Assembly (NCBI RefSeq): GCF_002277895.1
Contig: NZ_CP022998.1
Span: 3,877,501-3,941,500 of the forward strand
From: Rhizobium sp. 11515TR
GTDB lineage: Bacteria > Pseudomonadota > Alphaproteobacteria > Rhizobiales > Rhizobiaceae
DNA: 64,000 nt
Reading direction: 5' to 3'
Positions within the stretch are counted from its first letter, which is position 1; each line of letters starts with the position of its first letter. The translations under genes were made by a program, and so were the position numbers. The notes under the pieces are model-generated. The model worked only from the letters and a program-made list of their open reading frames with translations, was not told where the DNA came from and searched no databases. Of the stretch, positions 41,792-52,890 are shown one piece after another.

Positions 41792-41935
41792 TCGCACCGA
41801 TCCGGTTTCTCGCAGTTGCGAGAGACTGGAAAATCGTCTTTTATAGGTCTATCAATCTTTGCCGGGCTAGAAATGGCCCGGCAAATTTGAATTAAGAGCA
41901 TAGCGCATCGCCAGGAGCGCGCCGGGGAGTTGGCA

Positions 41936-42814
41936 ATGAGTTCGCTGAAGACGATCGGTATTATCGGCGCAGGCCAGATGGGCTGCGGCATTGCCCATGT
42001 GTCCGCCATGGCCGGCTACAAGGTCCATATCTACGATCTCTCGCAGGATCGCATCGAAAGCGGCCTTGCCACCATCAACGGTAATCTCGCCCGCCAGGTC
42101 GCATCCGGCAAGACGACCGACGAGGAGCGCAAGGCAGCCCTTGCCCGCATCACCGGCTCTGCCGATCTCAACGATCTCGCCCAGGTCGATCTCGCCATCG
42201 AGGCTGCGACGGAAGACGAAAGCGTCAAGCGCAAGATCTATGCGCAGGTGTGTCCCGTACTGAAGCCCGAAGCGCTGCTCGCAACGAATACCTCGTCGCT
42301 GTCGATCACCCGCCTTGCCTCCGCCACCGACCGTCCCGAACGCTTCATGGGCATCCACTTCATGAACCCGGTTCCGGTCATGAAGCTGGTGGAGCTGGTG
42401 CGCGGCATCGCGACCGAAGAATCGACTTTCTCCGCGGCCAAGGACTACGTCTCCTCGCTGGAAAAGACGATCACCGTCGCCGAAGACTTCCCCGCCTTCA
42501 TCGTCAATCGCATCCTGCTGCCGATGATCAACGAGGCGATTTACACGCTCTACGAAGGCGTGGGCACCGTCGATGCCATCGACACCGCCATGCGGCTCGG
42601 CGCCAACCACCCGATGGGACCTCTGCAGCTGGCCGACTTCATCGGCCTCGATACTTGCCTTTCGATCATGCAAGTGCTGCATGACGGGCTCGCCGACTCC
42701 AAGTATCGCCCCTGCCCGCTGCTGGTAAAATACGTCGAAGCCGGCTGGCTCGGCCGCAAATCGGGCCGCGGCTTCTACGACTATCGCGGCGAGACGCCGG
42801 TTCCGACGCGGTAA
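41936..42814 (+). CDS. hbdA: 3-hydroxybutyryl-CoA dehydrogenase
   Basis: The enzyme oxidises 3-hydroxyacyl-CoA to 3-oxoacyl-CoA with NAD, in butyrate or polyhydroxybutyrate turnover and beta-oxidation. The 292-residue protein has a Rossmann motif IGIIGAGQMGCGIAHVSAMAG (about 7-27) and the catalytic HFMNPVPVMKLVELV with its His. C-terminal-domain motifs are GFIVNRI-like FPAFIVNRILLPMINEA and NHPMGPLQLADFIGLDTCL. ATG 41936 follows GGGGAG. The etfBA pair upstream fits the same acyl-CoA oxidation theme. Confidence 0.94.
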   Translation: MSSLKTIGIIGAGQMGCGIAHVSAMAGYKVHIYDLSQDRIESGLATINGNLARQVASGKTTDEERKAALARITGSADLNDLAQVDLAIEAATEDESVKRKIYAQVCPVLKPEALLATNTSSLSITRLASATDRPERFMGIHFMNPVPVMKLVELVRGIATEESTFSAAKDYVSSLEKTITVAEDFPAFIVNRILLPMINEAIYTLYEGVGTVDAIDTAMRLGANHPMGPLQLADFIGLDTCLSIMQVLHDGLADSKYRPCPLLVKYVEAGWLGRKSGRGFYDYRGETPVPTR

Positions 42815-42822
42815 AACACCGT

Positions 42823-42970
42823 CGCCCCATCGGGGGGAGGGTCGCGCGACAGCGCGGATGAGCGGGGGCCGCCGGCAAGACGGTGCTGCTTTACCCAGCG
42901 ACGCGTTTGTTATGACACACTCCCCTCATCCGCCCTACCGGGCACCTTCTCCCCAAAGGGAGAAGGAGAA
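42823..42970. repeat. Long inverted repeat, partly degraded copy
   Basis: The right arm (about 42921-42970) is a good match to the family: CCCCTCATCCGCCCTAC, GGGCACCTTCTCCCC and AAAGGGAGAAGG. The left arm (about 42823-42868) is degraded, with GTCGCCCCATCGGGGGGAGGG and GCGGATGAGCGGGGG remaining. It fills the gap between the convergent hbd and tlpA genes. Confidence 0.65.
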
Positions 42971-42972
42971 AA

Positions 42973-43638
42973 TTAAATCCCCGCAGCCGCCTTCACCAGG
43001 TTCTTGGCATCATCGCTGTCCCACGCCGCCGGTCCGTTCATGGCCGACAGCAGGCAGCCCTTGTCGTCAATCAACAAGGTCACCGGCAAACCAAAGGCAA
43101 GGCCCTGCTTCTTCAGCGCATTGAACACGCCCATCGTATTGTCGCGATAGTAGCCGAGCTTGTCGATCGCATATTCCGTGCGGAAGGCCTTGGTCTTTTC
43201 ATCGTCGCCTGTGTCGATGTTGACGGCAACCACCTCGAACTTGTCGCCGCCGATGCTCCTTTCGAGCGCGTTCAGTGCCGGCATTTCCTCGCGGCACGGC
43301 ACGCACCATGTCGCCCAGACATTCAAGAGCACGGTCTTGCCGGCGAAACTGCCGATCGACAGCGGCTGTCCCTCAGCCCCCTTGAAGGAAACGCCCTGAA
43401 GCGAGATCGGCGCCGGCGGCACGCTCATGGCAGCGACCTGGCCCTTGGTAAAGGGCGTCAGGGCAGCGGCGCGATCCCTGGCGGTCCCGCATTGATCGGC
43501 CGAAGCCGTTTCACCAATGCCATTGCCATACCCCGCCTCCTTCACGTATACCGCTGCCGCACCGGCAATAACCCCAGCGACGGCAGCAAGCATAACAAGT
43601 TTCATGGACGGCAGACCGAACGGCTTCTTTGCTGTCAT
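42973..43638 (-). CDS. tlpA: TlpA-type thiol:disulfide interchange protein
   Basis: TlpA is a membrane-anchored periplasmic thioredoxin, which in rhizobia supports cytochrome oxidase assembly by reducing copper-site cysteines. The 221-residue protein has one N-terminal signal anchor (about 12-30, MKLVMLAAVAGVIAGAAAVY), then a thioredoxin fold with the active site WATWCVPCREEMP (near 110) and the cis-Pro region GLPVTLLID. GGAGA precedes ATG 43638. It is divergent from argH with only 23 nt between the start codons. Confidence 0.92.
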   Translation of the reverse strand: MTAKKPFGLPSMKLVMLAAVAGVIAGAAAVYVKEAGYGNGIGETASADQCGTARDRAAALTPFTKGQVAAMSVPPAPISLQGVSFKGAEGQPLSIGSFAGKTVLLNVWATWCVPCREEMPALNALERSIGGDKFEVVAVNIDTGDDEKTKAFRTEYAIDKLGYYRDNTMGVFNALKKQGLAFGLPVTLLIDDKGCLLSAMNGPAAWDSDDAKNLVKAAAGI

Positions 43639-43661
43639 TTCATTCTCCAGGTGGGCATCTC

Positions 43662-45062
<1,401 letters not shown>

Positions 45063-45161
45063 GAAAATCGCCGAAAGTCACAACCAACAATCAGGGTGCA
45101 CAAGGCTCGGAAACTTCGCTATGAAGGACTGCTTCCGCGTTTGTCGCCCAAGAGGATTTCG

Positions 45162-45356
45162 ATGCAGATCAACATGCCGCACATCATCCGCCTGACCGTC
45201 GTGCTTTCGGTCGTCGGCCTTGCCGTCGTCGGATGTGGCCGCAAAGGCCCGCTCGATCCGCCGAGTGCTCATGCGACCAAAGGTGGTGACGTCTCCAAGC
45301 CGACAAAGGAGCCGGGCACCGAAGACAAGAAGTTCTTCCTCGACCCGCTTCTCTGA
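45162..45356 (+). CDS. lptM: LptM-like small lipoprotein
   Basis: A 64-residue lipoprotein with a signal sequence and lipobox VVGCGRKGPLDPP, the typical LptM/YifL motif in which the Cys begins the short mature protein. LptM assists assembly of the LptDE lipopolysaccharide translocon in E. coli; the alphaproteobacterial homologues share the motif and this location. GAGGA lies 5 nt before ATG 45162. It sits between argH and lysA, 13 nt ahead of lysA, so it is co-transcribed with lysA. Confidence 0.88.
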   Translation: MQINMPHIIRLTVVLSVVGLAVVGCGRKGPLDPPSAHATKGGDVSKPTKEPGTEDKKFFLDPLL

Positions 45357-45369
45357 TTAGGCGACGACC

Positions 45370-46641
<1,272 letters not shown>

Positions 46642-46870
46642 TCGGCTTCAATCGATGATTTCGGGGGGGACGGTGGAATAGCCGCCCTGCCCGATCACGT
46701 TTCGGCGAAGTCCGGTGAAAAAACAGCCTTTCATGCCCGTTGCCCTCGTCTTCGCCACAAAGAATGTTATCTTTGATTGAATGGTGTCTCGCCGGGCACC
46801 GCGTGCGTGAGCGTGTGGGACGCCGCGCCGGCTTCTAGCCATCAACGTCAGATCGGAGAAGACCGGACCG

Positions 46871-49618
46871 ATGACCAGCCCCAGCAACCCTAAGAAGGGC
46901 GCTTTTGCCACCCGTCCGGCGCTGGCGCGCATGGTTGCGGTCAAGCGTCTCTTTGCGCGGCTGGTACTTGTCAGCGAACAGCTGCTGCCGCGGCTGCTGC
47001 TGCCAGCCTCTATTCTTGCCCTTTTCCTATCCGTCGCCTGGTTCGGCATTTTCCGCATGGTGCCGGATATTCTGCGCTTTCTGCTGCTTGGCGTCTTCGC
47101 GGTCGGCTTCGCCGTCTCGCTCTATCCGCTACGCCGCCTGCGCTGGCCGGGCACCACGGAGGCAGACCGACTGCTGGAAGAGCGCAATGGCCTCGCACAC
47201 CAGCCCGTTACAGTTCAGGAAGACGAACCGGCGCTCGACACCCCGTTTGCCCGCGCCCTCTGGCGCGAACACCAGACGCGCATGGCCGAGCGCATCGCCG
47301 CCCTGGACGCCGGTCTGCCAAGGCCGGATATCACCCGCTACGACCGCTTTGCATTGCGCGCCGTTCCGGCTCTGCTGCTGGTAACAGCCTTCAGCTTTTC
47401 CATGTCCAATAGCGGCGGCTCGCTCGGTGATGCCTTCACGGCATCGAGCTCGACATCGAGCAACCCGGATGTCCGCGTCGATGCCTGGGTTACCCCGCCC
47501 TATTACACCGGCGAAGCGCCCGTTTATCTGACAGGCAATGTCGACAATGCCGGCAATAGCCTGAACGTGCCACAATTCTCCGAGCTTACTGTGCGTGTTT
47601 CGGGTGCTGCGACGGATGAGAAAGTACTATTCCAGGCGACGGACGCGGAAAAAGGCGCCGAAATTCCCGAGCAGGCCGCTGATGCCGACAAGCAGGGCCT
47701 GGCTGGCGCAAAACCTGCAACGCCTCCCGCCGTGCCGACCGCAGCAAGCGGCACCGGCAATATCCCGGCCGCGGACGGTATGGTCGCCCGCACCCATGTT
47801 CTCAAGCTCGAAAAGGGTGGCGAACTCACCGTCAACGGCAAGTCCTGGTCCTTCACCGTAGTCGTCGATAAACCGCCGGAAATCACCTTCGACGGCATTC
47901 CGCATGCGACGGCGAGCGGCGCACTGGAACTCGGCTTCAGGGTCAAGGACGACTACGGCGTCGAGGAAGCCCATGCCGACATCGTGCGGGTCGAATCTGA
48001 CCCGGCCGCGGCCCCTCTATATGGCCTGCCCGAATACAAGCTGGAGCTTCCGCGTCGCGACCGCCGTAATGGCAAGGGTCTGGCGAGCCATGATCTGACA
48101 CAGGACCCGCTCGCCGGCAGGCGCGTCCGCATCACCCTCGTCGCCAAGGACGGCGCCGGTCAGACGGGCCGCAGCTCACCCTACGAGATGGTATTGCCAT
48201 CACGCAATTTCAGCCAGCCGCTTGCCGCAGCCGTTGCGGAAGAACGCCAGGTCTTTGCGCTCGACACGCGGAAGATGCCGGAAGCGATCGAGCTCAACAA
48301 GTCGCTGACCATACGGCCCGAAGAGACAATTCCCGATCTCGGCAATTATCTCGCCATCAAGTCCGCGCTGACGCGGATGAAACTCGCGAGCAACGAGGCC
48401 TCGCTGAAGGATACCGCCGATTATCTCTGGCAGATCGCGCTCGGCATGGAGGACGCGCAGCTGACCGATGCGGAAAAGGCCTTGCGGGACGCCCAGCAGA
48501 AGCTTTCCGACGCCCTGCAGCGCAACGCCTCCGACGCCGAGATCAAGAAGCTGACCGACGAGCTGCGCAAGGCGATGGACGCCTATATGAAGGAGCTGGC
48601 CGAGCGCATGCGCAACATGCCGGCCCAGCCGAACCAGCGTTCCGCCAATATCCTGCGCCAGCAGGACCTGCAGCGCATGATGGATCAGATCGAGAATCTC
48701 GCCCGCTCCGGCAATCGCCAGGCCGCGCAGCAGATGCTTTCCGAACTGCAGCAGCTGATGAACAGCCTGCAGGCTGGCAAGCCGCAGCCTGGGCAGCAGC
48801 AGAACCAGGCCAACGACAAGATGCGCGAACAGATGGACAAGCTCGGCCGCATCATGCGCGATCAGCAGAAGCTGATGGATCAGACCTTCAAGCTCGATCA
48901 GGCCATGCGCGACCGTATGCAGCGCGGCGATTCCAACGAGGATGGCGATGGCCTGATGGATCAGCCCATGCCCGGCCTCAACGATCCGATGCGGCCGGAC
49001 ATGGGCCAGCGCAATCAGGGCCAACAGGATCAGCAGCAAGGCCAGAACCAGCAGGGCCAGAAGGGCAAGGACCCCACTGACGGCATGACGGCCGATCAGC
49101 TGCGCGACGCGCTGAAGCAGCTGCGACAGCAGCAGGAGGATCTCGGCAAGCAGCTCGGTGAGCTGCAGAAAAACCTCGGCTCACTCGGCATGAAACCGAA
49201 CCAGAATTACGGCAAGGCACAGCAGGAGATGAAAGGCGCCTCGGGCCAACTCGCCGAGGGCAATGGCGAAGGCGCCGTTCAGGGTCAGGGACGCGCGCTG
49301 GATGCCCTGCGCAAGGGCACCCGCGAGATGATGAACCAGCTCATGGCCCAGATGCAGCAAGGGCAGGGGCAAGGCCAGGGTCAGGGCCAGATGCCGGGAC
49401 AGATGGGCCAGGGAGGTCAAAACGGCCGCGACCCGCTCGGCCGGTCACGCAACGACGGTGGTTTCTCTGACAATCCCAACGACAACATGGTGCCAGACAT
49501 CATTAACGCAGAGCGCGCCCGTCAAATCCTCGACGCCATTCGCGAGCGGCTGAGCAACAATCCATCGCTCACCGAAGAACGGCGCTATCTGGAACGTTTG
49601 CTGAATCTGGGTCAGTAA
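46871..49618 (+). CDS. TIGR02302 (DUF4175) family large membrane protein
   Basis: A 915-residue protein typical of the alphaproteobacterial TIGR02302/DUF4175 family. Two or three transmembrane helices near the N-terminus (about 45-85, and around 165-180) anchor it; a beta-rich periplasmic part follows (about 190-460). The C-terminal half is a helical region and then a long segment rich in Gln, Met, Gly and Asp (about 690-880, with GQGQGQGQGQMPGQMGQGG). Family function is unknown; it is large, conserved and low in complexity. It lies 229 nt after lysA. ATG 46871 follows a GGAGAAG sequence. Confidence 0.9.
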   Translation: MTSPSNPKKGAFATRPALARMVAVKRLFARLVLVSEQLLPRLLLPASILALFLSVAWFGIFRMVPDILRFLLLGVFAVGFAVSLYPLRRLRWPGTTEADRLLEERNGLAHQPVTVQEDEPALDTPFARALWREHQTRMAERIAALDAGLPRPDITRYDRFALRAVPALLLVTAFSFSMSNSGGSLGDAFTASSSTSSNPDVRVDAWVTPPYYTGEAPVYLTGNVDNAGNSLNVPQFSELTVRVSGAATDEKVLFQATDAEKGAEIPEQAADADKQGLAGAKPATPPAVPTAASGTGNIPAADGMVARTHVLKLEKGGELTVNGKSWSFTVVVDKPPEITFDGIPHATASGALELGFRVKDDYGVEEAHADIVRVESDPAAAPLYGLPEYKLELPRRDRRNGKGLASHDLTQDPLAGRRVRITLVAKDGAGQTGRSSPYEMVLPSRNFSQPLAAAVAEERQVFALDTRKMPEAIELNKSLTIRPEETIPDLGNYLAIKSALTRMKLASNEASLKDTADYLWQIALGMEDAQLTDAEKALRDAQQKLSDALQRNASDAEIKKLTDELRKAMDAYMKELAERMRNMPAQPNQRSANILRQQDLQRMMDQIENLARSGNRQAAQQMLSELQQLMNSLQAGKPQPGQQQNQANDKMREQMDKLGRIMRDQQKLMDQTFKLDQAMRDRMQRGDSNEDGDGLMDQPMPGLNDPMRPDMGQRNQGQQDQQQGQNQQGQKGKDPTDGMTADQLRDALKQLRQQQEDLGKQLGELQKNLGSLGMKPNQNYGKAQQEMKGASGQLAEGNGEGAVQGQGRALDALRKGTREMMNQLMAQMQQGQGQGQGQGQMPGQMGQGGQNGRDPLGRSRNDGGFSDNPNDNMVPDIINAERARQILDAIRERLSNNPSLTEERRYLERLLNLGQ

Positions 49619-49673
49619 GGCAGCTCGCCATCAAAGAAGTTGCCTGTCTTCATGCTTCGCAAAGGGGGAGGAT

Positions 49674-50099
49674 ATGGAGACCAAGCTTACCCATATTTCG
49701 GATCTGCCTGTCACGACAGGTCTGCCCGGCGTTGCCGACGCGGATGCGAGGCTGAGCGGCAAGCACGAGATTCGGCTTGCCAAAGCTGTGGGCATCACGC
49801 AATTTGGCGTGAACCTCGTCACCCTCGATCCCGGAGGAATGTCTTCATCGCGCCACTGGCATATGGCGGAGGACGAGTTTCTCTATATTCTGATGGGCGC
49901 CCCGACGCTGGTCGACGAAAACGGTCACCATATTCTCGGGCCTGGTGATGTTGTGGGATTTCCGGCGGGGCAACCGAATGGGCATCATTTGCTCAATCAT
50001 TCCGCCGCCGCGGTGACGATGATCGTTGTCGGCTCAAGAAAGCCGGGGGAAGAAACCATTTACTATCCAGATGACGATTTCGGCCCTATCCGCAAATGA
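49674..50099 (+). CDS. Cupin domain protein
   Basis: A 141-residue single cupin barrel with metal-site motif 1 SSSRHWHMAEDEFLYILMG (about 58-77) and motif 2 GDVVGFPAGQPNGHHLLN. Residues HWH, E and H form a probable metal ligand set. The family includes many small-molecule enzymes and sensors, so the reaction is unknown. GGGGGAGGAT precedes ATG 49674. It is placed between TIGR02302 and cpdR, convergent with the latter. Confidence 0.9.
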   Translation: METKLTHISDLPVTTGLPGVADADARLSGKHEIRLAKAVGITQFGVNLVTLDPGGMSSSRHWHMAEDEFLYILMGAPTLVDENGHHILGPGDVVGFPAGQPNGHHLLNHSAAAVTMIVVGSRKPGEETIYYPDDDFGPIRK

Positions 50100-50107
50100 T
50101 GATGACG

Positions 50108-50132
50108 TCGGCACAGGAAATAGCTGTGCCGA
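50108..50132. terminator. Hairpin between the convergent cupin and cpdR genes
   Basis: A perfect 9-bp stem TCGGCACAG/CTGTGCCGA with a 7-nt loop lies in the 46-nt gap between the two stop codons. On the plus strand it is followed by TAGTCGAAAAA, so it lacks a T run and may work as a weak bidirectional terminator or mRNA stabiliser. Confidence 0.45.
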
Positions 50133-50145
50133 TAGTCGAAAAATG

Positions 50146-50505
50146 TCAGGCGGCCAAGGCCCGCGCAACAGCCTTGCGGATGTCTGGCAGCGCGAAGGGC
50201 TTGGCGACGACGTCGACGATCTTTTCCATAAGGTCGTCGGCGCGCTCGCGCTGCTCCGCATAGCCGGTCATCAGCAGGATCTTCATGCCCGGGCAGGTCG
50301 AATGGGCCTGATGGGCAAGCTCGATACCGTCCATCACGGGCATGCGAATATCCGACAGTAATAGGTCGTAGTCGCCCTGCTTCAGTTTCTCCAAGCCTTC
50401 CGCGCCGTCGGCTGCCTCTTCGGTCTCGTGACCGTCCAAGCGCAGCGCGCGGGCGACGAAGGTGCGAAGAGAGTCTTCGTCTTCCGTGATCAGAATTTTT
50501 GCCAT
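50146..50505 (-). CDS. cpdR: CpdR, single-domain response regulator of the cell cycle
   Basis: CpdR is an adapter that, when unphosphorylated, directs ClpXP to degrade cell-cycle regulators, acting under CckA and ChpT. The 119-residue protein is a lone receiver domain: acidic pocket E8-D9-E10, phosphoacceptor D52 in LLLSDIRMPVMDG, the Thr in LLMTGYAE and the Lys in VVAKPFALP. No output domain is present. ATG 50505 (MAKILITEDED) follows AGGAG. It is located between a convergent cupin gene and hpt. Confidence 0.93.
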   Translation of the reverse strand: MAKILITEDEDSLRTFVARALRLDGHETEEAADGAEGLEKLKQGDYDLLLSDIRMPVMDGIELAHQAHSTCPGMKILLMTGYAEQRERADDLMEKIVDVVAKPFALPDIRKAVARALAA

Positions 50506-50664
50506 GGTCCGTGCTCCTGGTCCGTCATGTTCCGCGACCGAAATCACCAGAATTCCGTTTGCGATAGGTAAACGGCGGACAGGCGATCAAGCTCCGTGGT
50601 TAACGGTTCGTCATCGCCGGAGCAGAATGGGACAGGCGGACATGCCGCCTGCATTAACTCAAGA

Positions 50665-51213
50665 TCAGGCCTCGGCGTCACCCGTGACGACGCCGACGAA
50701 GGGCAATTCGCGGAAGGCGTAGGCGACATCCATGCCGTAGCCGACAACGAAATAATCGGGGCATTCGAAGCCGACATAATCGGCCTCCAGCTCTTCCTGG
50801 CGCTTGACGCTCTTGTCGAGCAGGACGGCCAGCGTGACATTGCGGGCGCCGCGCTCATAGAGCAGCTCCTTAGCGAAACGCAGCGTGCGGCCCGATTCCA
50901 GAATGTCGTCGATCAGCAGCACGTCGCGATCCCGAACGTCGCTGTCGATGTCCTTGACGATGCGCACGCCCTGCGATGTCGTACCGGCGCCATAGCTCGA
51001 AAGCGTGATGAACTCGACCTCCGGGGCAAGCCCGGTCTCATGCAAGGCGCGCAGCAAATCGGCTGCGAAAATGAACGAGCCCTTGAGAATGGCGATGACG
51101 AGGAGGTCCTTCGTCGGTCCACTGGCGATTTCCTTGGCCAGGGCATGATTGCGCTCGGCGATCTGCTCGGCAGTGAAAAGCGGCTCGATATTCTTCCCGC
51201 GTACGACAGGCAT
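50665..51213 (-). CDS. hpt: Hypoxanthine phosphoribosyltransferase
   Basis: Hpt salvages hypoxanthine and guanine to IMP and GMP using PRPP. The 182-residue enzyme has the PRPP-binding motif DVLLIDDILESGRTLRFA (about 98-115), an N-terminal LLVIAILKGSFIFAADLLRAL segment and the flexible-loop region EFITLSSYGAGTTSQG. ATG 51213 (MPVVRGKN) is preferred over the upstream frame extension, though its ribosome site is weak. cpdR lies 159 nt downstream on the same strand. Confidence 0.93.
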   Translation of the reverse strand: MPVVRGKNIEPLFTAEQIAERNHALAKEIASGPTKDLLVIAILKGSFIFAADLLRALHETGLAPEVEFITLSSYGAGTTSQGVRIVKDIDSDVRDRDVLLIDDILESGRTLRFAKELLYERGARNVTLAVLLDKSVKRQEELEADYVGFECPDYFVVGYGMDVAYAFRELPFVGVVTGDAEA

Positions 51214-51354
51214 TGATTGGCATGCTCCATGGCTGCGCGGCCCATGGCCGCCGATCAAGCTCTACAGCGCCGCGCGTCCTGTATGACGCGCCAAGGTCGC
51301 TGTAGCACTCTAAAGCAGTAGCCCGTAGCACAATCAGCGGCTTGGACACACCCC

Positions 51355-52020
51355 CTACGGCATGAAGGAAAGCCGGACATCTGGCGTTTTTCCACCAGGA
51401 TGCTGCAATCTTGTGGAGAATCCGCGGCTTTCATGCGGTCCGAGGCGATCGACGGGCGTATCCACGACAATGCTTCTGACCAGCTGATCGCCGGCAAAAA
51501 GATCGGCGCGCACCTGTGGAACCGAAAGCGTGGCACCGCTGGCATTCTCGATGATCCCGTTCAGTCTCAAGACCGGCAGCCCGTTCTCATCCCTTGGCGT
51601 CAGCGTGACATGCGAAAACTGCAGCGGATCGGACGTCGCCTCGGCAGGGGCGTTGGAGAGACCGGAAAAACCGCCGGAAAGACCGAAGATCAAGATTGCG
51701 AGGCAAACGATGAGCGCCACGAAGCTGCGCCGCGATGCCTGCTGCAAGACCTCTTCTGTCACCCGCAAAATGGACAGAATGCGCGAGAAGGCAGTCTTGC
51801 GCGTCACCGGCTGCGGTTTCGATCGGGCATGCCCTCCATAGCGCATATTGACACCGGATGTGGTCCGCCCGCGTGCGGCGGAAACGGTCACGAATTCGGC
51901 ATCGACGATATCGGGTTTCGGCGTGACGTAATGCACCGGGCTTGACCCCGCTCCGCGTTCGGGCGGAATGAGGTCATAAATAAGCCCCGTCTGTTGTTGA
52001 CGGTGGCGAAAAGCGCCCAT
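51355..52020 (-). CDS. Single-pass membrane protein next to ftsE, DUF3426-like C-terminus
   Basis: A 221-residue protein with a polar N-terminus (about 1-95), one hydrophobic helix (about 100-117, SFVALIVCLAILIFGLSGGF) and a C-terminal domain (about 135-215) of the form LQFSHVTLTPRDENGLPVLRLNGIIENASGATLSVPQVRADLF. This tail resembles DUF3426 domains of alphaproteobacterial zinc-ribbon proteins encoded beside ftsE. The CxxC zinc ribbon usually at the start is absent here. The function is unknown. It is divergent from ftsE across a 210-nt gap. Confidence 0.75.
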   Translation of the reverse strand: MGAFRHRQQQTGLIYDLIPPERGAGSSPVHYVTPKPDIVDAEFVTVSAARGRTTSGVNMRYGGHARSKPQPVTRKTAFSRILSILRVTEEVLQQASRRSFVALIVCLAILIFGLSGGFSGLSNAPAEATSDPLQFSHVTLTPRDENGLPVLRLNGIIENASGATLSVPQVRADLFAGDQLVRSIVVDTPVDRLGPHESRGFSTRLQHPGGKTPDVRLSFMP

Positions 52021-52230
52021 GATGGCCTCCCGTTGCGGTGATCCACATGGTTTCGACGCCCATTGCCAATCTGGGCATTGAAACGAATCCTGCCCAGTCG
52101 TAAATTTTATTGGTTAATGCTTCGCAAAGATCGCCATGAATAGGGCGCCTTTCCAGAAAAATTTACCGGCTGTTAATGCCATTGGTTAACAAGTCGCCTG
52201 ATTGAACCCTGCGGAAGACTGGACTGCCCG

Positions 52231-52890
52231 TTGATTCATTTTGAGAACGTCGGTTTGCGCTACGGCATGGGTCCGGAGATCCTCCGCGACCTGAGCTTCG
52301 ACATACCGAGGAAATCGTTCCAGTTCCTGACCGGCCCTTCCGGCGCCGGCAAGACGACACTGCTGCGGCTGCTCTTCATGTCGCTGCAGCCGACGCGCGG
52401 GCTGATCCGCATGTTCGACCGGGAGATTTCCTCGATCCCGCGCAACGAACTGCCGCTCTTGCGCCGCCGCGTCGGCATCGTCTTTCAGGATTTCCGGCTG
52501 CTCGAGCATCTGACGACCTATGAAAATGTCGCCCTGCCGCTCCGCGTGCGCGGCAAGGAGGAAAGCTCCTATCGCACCGACGTCCTGGAATTGCTGAAAT
52601 GGGTAGGCCTCGGCGAGCGCATCAATGTGCTTCCGCCGGTTCTCTCCGGTGGGGAAAAACAGCGCGCCGCCATCGCGCGCGCCCTCATCGACCGCCCGGA
52701 AATTCTGCTCGCTGACGAACCGACGGGCAACGTCGACCCACCGATGGCGCGCCGCCTGCTCAATCTCTTTCTCGAACTTAACCGGCTCGGGACCGCTGTC
52801 GTCATTGCCACGCACGATCTCGCTTTGATGGACCAGATCGAGGCGAGGCGCATGATCCTATCCGGGGGGCATCTCGATATCTATGACTGA
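52231..52890 (+). CDS. ftsE: Cell division ATP-binding protein FtsE
   Basis: FtsE is the ATPase of the FtsEX complex that activates peptidoglycan hydrolases at the division site. The 219-residue protein has Walker A GPSGAGKTTLLRL (near 36), the ABC signature LSGGEKQRAAIARAL (near 138) and Walker B ILLADEPTGNVD, followed by the His of the switch (ATHD). The start is TTG 52231, which matches the family start MIHFENVGLRYG; GGAAG lies upstream. The ftsX start overlaps its end by 8 nt. Confidence 0.96.
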   Translation: MIHFENVGLRYGMGPEILRDLSFDIPRKSFQFLTGPSGAGKTTLLRLLFMSLQPTRGLIRMFDREISSIPRNELPLLRRRVGIVFQDFRLLEHLTTYENVALPLRVRGKEESSYRTDVLELLKWVGLGERINVLPPVLSGGEKQRAAIARALIDRPEILLADEPTGNVDPPMARRLLNLFLELNRLGTAVVIATHDLALMDQIEARRMILSGGHLDIYD

